The notes beneath the pieces are model-generated. The model had not been told where the DNA came from. It did no database searches and saw only the letters and a list, made by a program, of their open reading frames with translations. From CAZWKX01 sp964614095 (GTDB lineage Bacteria > Actinomycetota > Acidimicrobiia > Spongiisociales > UBA11373): DNA of 25,464 nt. The position numbers and the translations under genes are program-made. Of this stretch, positions 23,274 through 25,464 are shown piece by piece; position 1 is the first letter of the stretch, and each line of letters begins with the position of its first letter. The stretch covers positions 1 through 25,464 of the forward strand of contig CAZTJO010000026.1 in NCBI GenBank assembly GCA_964614095.1, in the 5' to 3' direction.

Positions 23274-25067
23274 CTACGGCGCCAGTGCGTCGGGCTCCAC
23301 CGCAAACAGTCTTTCCGCTCCTGCCGTGACACTCCCCACCAGACCTGCCGCCGTGGGCAGGACGTGGTCGGCGTAGAAGCGGGCCGTTGCCAGTTTGGCC
23401 CTGTAGAACTTGTTGTCCCCATCTTCCAGGTGGCGCTTCGCCGCGAGCGCGGAGAGGCCGTGAGCCCAGCCGCCGGCGGTGATGCCGACCATCTCGAGGA
23501 AGGGAGTGGCGCCGGCGAGGGCATCATTTGGGTTCTCCATCAGGCGCCCGCCGAGGTGGAGCCCGGCGTCTTCAACCGCGTCGATGGCGTAGCCGAGCCG
23601 ATCCCCGATGGGGGCGAGGTCTTCGGATCGGGACAACTCTCCGGCCACATCGCGCATCTCCGCCAGAAGCGAGGCCACGGCCGCACCGTTGCGCATGGGC
23701 AGCCGGCGAGCGACCAGGTCCAGGGCCTGGATCCCGTTGGTGCCTTCGTAGATGGGGGCGATGCGGGCGTCGCGGAACCACTGGGCCGCTCCGGTCTCTT
23801 CGATGTACCCGACGCCGCCGTGAATCTGGATGCCGAGTGAGGTGAGGGTGACACCGAGGTCGCTACCCCAGGCCTTACACACCGGAATGAGAATCGAGGC
23901 GCGTTCTCCGGCAGCGGCGCGTCTATCGGCGTCGGGGTGGTGCCAGGAGAGGTCGATGGCCTCGGCGGTCTTGTACATGACGCCGCGCATGGCTTCGATC
24001 TGGCTCTTCATGAGCATGAGCATGCGGCGCACGTCGGGATGCTCGACGATGAGGCTCGACTCGGTCTTGGGGGCGCCGACGGCACGACCCTGCCTTCGCT
24101 CCAGGGCGTAGGCGAGTGATTGCTGGAAGGAGCGTTCGGCGACGGCCAGGCCCTCCATACCCACATGAAGCCGGGCGTTGTTCATCATGGTGAACATGGC
24201 CTTCAGTCCCTGGTTCTCCTTCCCAATGAGGTAGCCGACTGCACCCCCCTCGTCGCCGAAGGAGAGTATGCAGCTGGGGCTGGCGTGGATGCCGAGCTTG
24301 TGCTCGAGTGAAACGCAGGTGATGTCGTTGCGTTCGCCGAGGCTTCCATCGACGTGGGGGATGACCTTGGGAACGACGAAGCAGGAGATGCCCTTGGTCC
24401 CGGGAGGAGCCTCTGGTGTGCGGGCCAGGACCAGATGGATGATGTTCTCGGCCAGATCGTGATCGCCCCAGGTGACGAAGATCTTGTTCCCGGTGATGCG
24501 GTAGCTGCCGTCGTCGGCCGGCACGGCCTTGGCCGTGAGTGCGCCAAGGTCGCTTCCGGCCTGCGGCTCGGTGAGCACCATAGTTCCGGTCCACTCTCCG
24601 GTCACGAGTTTGGGCAGAAAAAGGGCTTGCTGTTCGGGGGTGCCGAAGAGCATGAGAAGCTCGTTGGCCGCGAAGGTGAGCATGGGACACAAGGAGAAGG
24701 CCATGTCGGCCGAGGTGAGCATCTCGGCGACGGCGAATCCCATAACGAATGGCATGGCGCCGCCGCCCCACTTCTCGGGAAACGCCACGCCGGGCCAGCC
24801 TGCCTCGACAAGGCGGCGGTAGGCGGCGGCGTAGCCGTCGGGTGTGATCACGCCGCCGTCGGGGGTCCGTTGCGACCCCTGGGCGTCGGCGTTGCGAGCC
24901 AGGGGGGCAATGACGTCGGCGATGAATCGGCCCGCCTCCTCGAGGGCACCGTCGACTATTGCGGGATCGGCATGGGGAAACGCCCCCGTGGAGCGGAGTG
25001 TTTCGAAGTCGACGATGTCGCCGAGGACGAATTGGATGTCTCGAACCGGGGGTTGGTATTCACTCAT
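23274..25067 (-). CDS. Acyl-CoA dehydrogenase (FadE5-like, with C-terminal extension)
   Basis: 597 aa from ATG at 25067, which has GGAGG 6 nt upstream. The N-terminal helical domain contains FVMGFAVAEMLTSADMAFSL. The flavin-binding beta domain has TMVLTEPQAGSDLGALTAKA and ITGNKIFVTWGDHDL. The C-terminal helical domain has IQIHGGVGYIEETGAAQWFRD followed by IAPIYEGTNGIQALDLV, where Glu441 is the expected catalytic base. Another 130 residues follow (MRNGAAVASLL to the end), the C-terminal extension of long acyl-CoA dehydrogenases such as mycobacterial FadE5. Known reaction: FAD-dependent alpha,beta-dehydrogenation of acyl-CoA in fatty acid beta-oxidation, passing electrons to ETF. Chain-length preference cannot be read. 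It has no evident link to the exopolysaccharide genes. It ends against the heptamer hairpin, convergent with the AI-2E family gene. Confidence 0.94.
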   Translation of the reverse strand: MSEYQPPVRDIQFVLGDIVDFETLRSTGAFPHADPAIVDGALEEAGRFIADVIAPLARNADAQGSQRTPDGGVITPDGYAAAYRRLVEAGWPGVAFPEKWGGGAMPFVMGFAVAEMLTSADMAFSLCPMLTFAANELLMLFGTPEQQALFLPKLVTGEWTGTMVLTEPQAGSDLGALTAKAVPADDGSYRITGNKIFVTWGDHDLAENIIHLVLARTPEAPPGTKGISCFVVPKVIPHVDGSLGERNDITCVSLEHKLGIHASPSCILSFGDEGGAVGYLIGKENQGLKAMFTMMNNARLHVGMEGLAVAERSFQQSLAYALERRQGRAVGAPKTESSLIVEHPDVRRMLMLMKSQIEAMRGVMYKTAEAIDLSWHHPDADRRAAAGERASILIPVCKAWGSDLGVTLTSLGIQIHGGVGYIEETGAAQWFRDARIAPIYEGTNGIQALDLVARRLPMRNGAAVASLLAEMRDVAGELSRSEDLAPIGDRLGYAIDAVEDAGLHLGGRLMENPNDALAGATPFLEMVGITAGGWAHGLSALAAKRHLEDGDNKFYRAKLATARFYADHVLPTAAGLVGSVTAGAERLFAVEPDALAP

Positions 25068-25131
25068 GGGGCTCCTCCGTGTCTGGCGCAGCCCGCAGCG
25101 TAGAGCCTGGTGCCGGGTCTGAATCAAACGC

Positions 25132-25163
25132 GAGAGATGCCCGCCGGCGGGCGGGCATCTCTC
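25132..25163 (-). terminator. Strong hairpin terminator after the Gln-rich gene
   Basis: GAGAGATGCCCGCC (25132-25145) and GGCGGGCATCTCTC (25150-25163) form a perfect 14-bp stem with a 4-nt loop. On the minus strand it is followed by GCGTTTGATT, a weak T-rich run. It lies between the stop of the Gln-rich gene (25225) and the start of the acyl-CoA dehydrogenase gene (25067), both on the minus strand, so it most likely ends the Gln-rich transcript. The dehydrogenase promoter would then lie between the hairpin and 25067. Confidence 0.75.
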
Positions 25164-25224
25164 TTGGGGGCGGTTGCGGCTTTGGGGGACCGGGAGCTGC
25201 CGCCCCTGCGGGGAGTGTCTGTCG

Positions 25225-25464
25225 TCAAGAACCTTGGTGCAGCTGGGCCTGGTCGCCTTGCTGGATTCGGTTCTGGTTCATGTCACCCGAATGGGTTTGG
25301 GTCTGCGTCTGGCTCTGTTCGTCCGACTGCGTCTGCATCTGGGTCTGGTTCTGCTGGCCCTCTAGATCCTGGCCCTGCTGGTTCTGGTTCTGCTGGCCCT
25401 CTAGATCCGGGCCCTGCTGGTTCTGGTTCTGCTGGCCCTCTAGATCCTGGCCCTGCTGGTTCTG
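25225..25464 (-). CDS. Gln-rich 13-residue repeat protein, C-terminal fragment (cut by window end)
   Basis: An open frame without stops runs from the window end to TGA at 25227-25225, giving 79 residues. It starts with three copies of QNQQGQDLEGQQN (the middle one has P for the second Q of GQ), followed by a lower-order Gln/Thr tail (QTQMQTQSDEQSQTQTQT) and ends QLHQGS. The composition is low-complexity, hydrophilic and probably disordered, as in secreted or surface repeat proteins. The N-terminus, and so any signal peptide, is outside the window. The in-frame periodicity, the clean stop and the terminator just downstream support coding. No function can be proposed. The opposite strand is broken by the TAG within each repeat. 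Confidence 0.6.
   Translation of the reverse strand, partial: QNQQGQDLEGQQNQNQQGPDLEGQQNQNQQGQDLEGQQNQTQMQTQSDEQSQTQTQTHSGDMNQNRIQQGDQAQLHQGS
25340..25464. repeat. Tandem 39-nt repeat, about 3 copies, running off the window end
   Basis: The unit CTGGTTCTGCTGGCCCTCTA + GATCCTGGCCCTGCTGGTT is repeated with a single visible change (GATCCT to GATCCG in the middle copy). 39 nt is 13 codons, in phase with the minus-strand Gln-rich frame. Near-identity of copies points to recent expansion, and the array probably continues beyond the window. Confidence 0.92.

Noticed and set aside
25174..25365. Leucine-rich plus-strand frame across the 39-nt repeats
   Set aside because: It stops at the TAG inside the repeat unit, while the minus-strand frame stays open through all copies and is followed by a terminator.
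1..25464. CRISPR array, tRNA or rRNA genes, insertion sequences, integrase or phage genes, toxin-antitoxin pairs
   Set aside because: Looked for on both strands; the only repeat arrays are the heptamer tracts and the coding 39-nt repeat, and no mobile-element protein or RNA gene was recognised.

Overview
The window is high-GC DNA with tightly packed genes, several GTG starts and some starts with no Shine-Dalgarno sequence. It encodes proteins typical of an uncultured actinobacterium-like organism, but the sequence contains no rRNA or marker gene, so the lineage is only a weak inference. No tRNA, rRNA, CRISPR array, transposase, integrase or phage gene was seen. Both ends lie in repeated sequence: a 55-nt segment found again at 21586-21640, and a 39-nt tandem array. 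The window is therefore probably a whole contig that broke at repeats.

Layout. Positions 1-178 (-) hold the start of a secreted protein, cut by the window edge. Positions 401-9091 (+) form one translationally coupled operon: an asparagine-synthase-type amidotransferase, a two-domain oxidoreductase, a heparinase II/III-type lyase, an AlgD-type GDP-mannose 6-dehydrogenase and a GT4 glycosyltransferase. At 9105-10376 (-) is a flippase-like membrane protein. Positions 10873-15116 (+) encode a GMC oxidoreductase, a sulfotransferase and a second GT4 glycosyltransferase. Positions 15141-18471 (-) encode an O-antigen ligase/polymerase-like protein and a Wzz/BY-kinase-like co-polymerase. At 19129-19974 (+) is the polyprenyl-phosphate sugar transferase that would start the repeat unit. 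At 20099-21847 (-) is a lipoprotein with a glycoside hydrolase clan-A-like signature, a paralogue of the fragment at position 1. The remainder looks like unrelated housekeeping or accessory DNA: an AI-2E family membrane protein (22059-23192, +), an FadE5-like acyl-CoA dehydrogenase (23274-25067, -) and the C-terminus of a Gln-rich repeat protein (25225-25464, -).

Reading of the whole. Positions 401 to 19974 form a Wzx/Wzy-type exopolysaccharide locus. An initiating transferase loads the lipid carrier, the two GT4 enzymes extend the unit, the flippase exports it, the Wzy-like protein polymerises it and the Wzz/BY-kinase-like protein controls chain length. The AlgD-type enzyme would supply GDP-mannuronate. 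The amidotransferase, sulfotransferase and oxidoreductases could modify the sugar, and the heparinase-type lyase and the two flanking GH-like paralogues could trim or degrade the polymer. A sulfated and possibly amidated mannuronate-containing polymer is an inference from gene content, not something shown directly.
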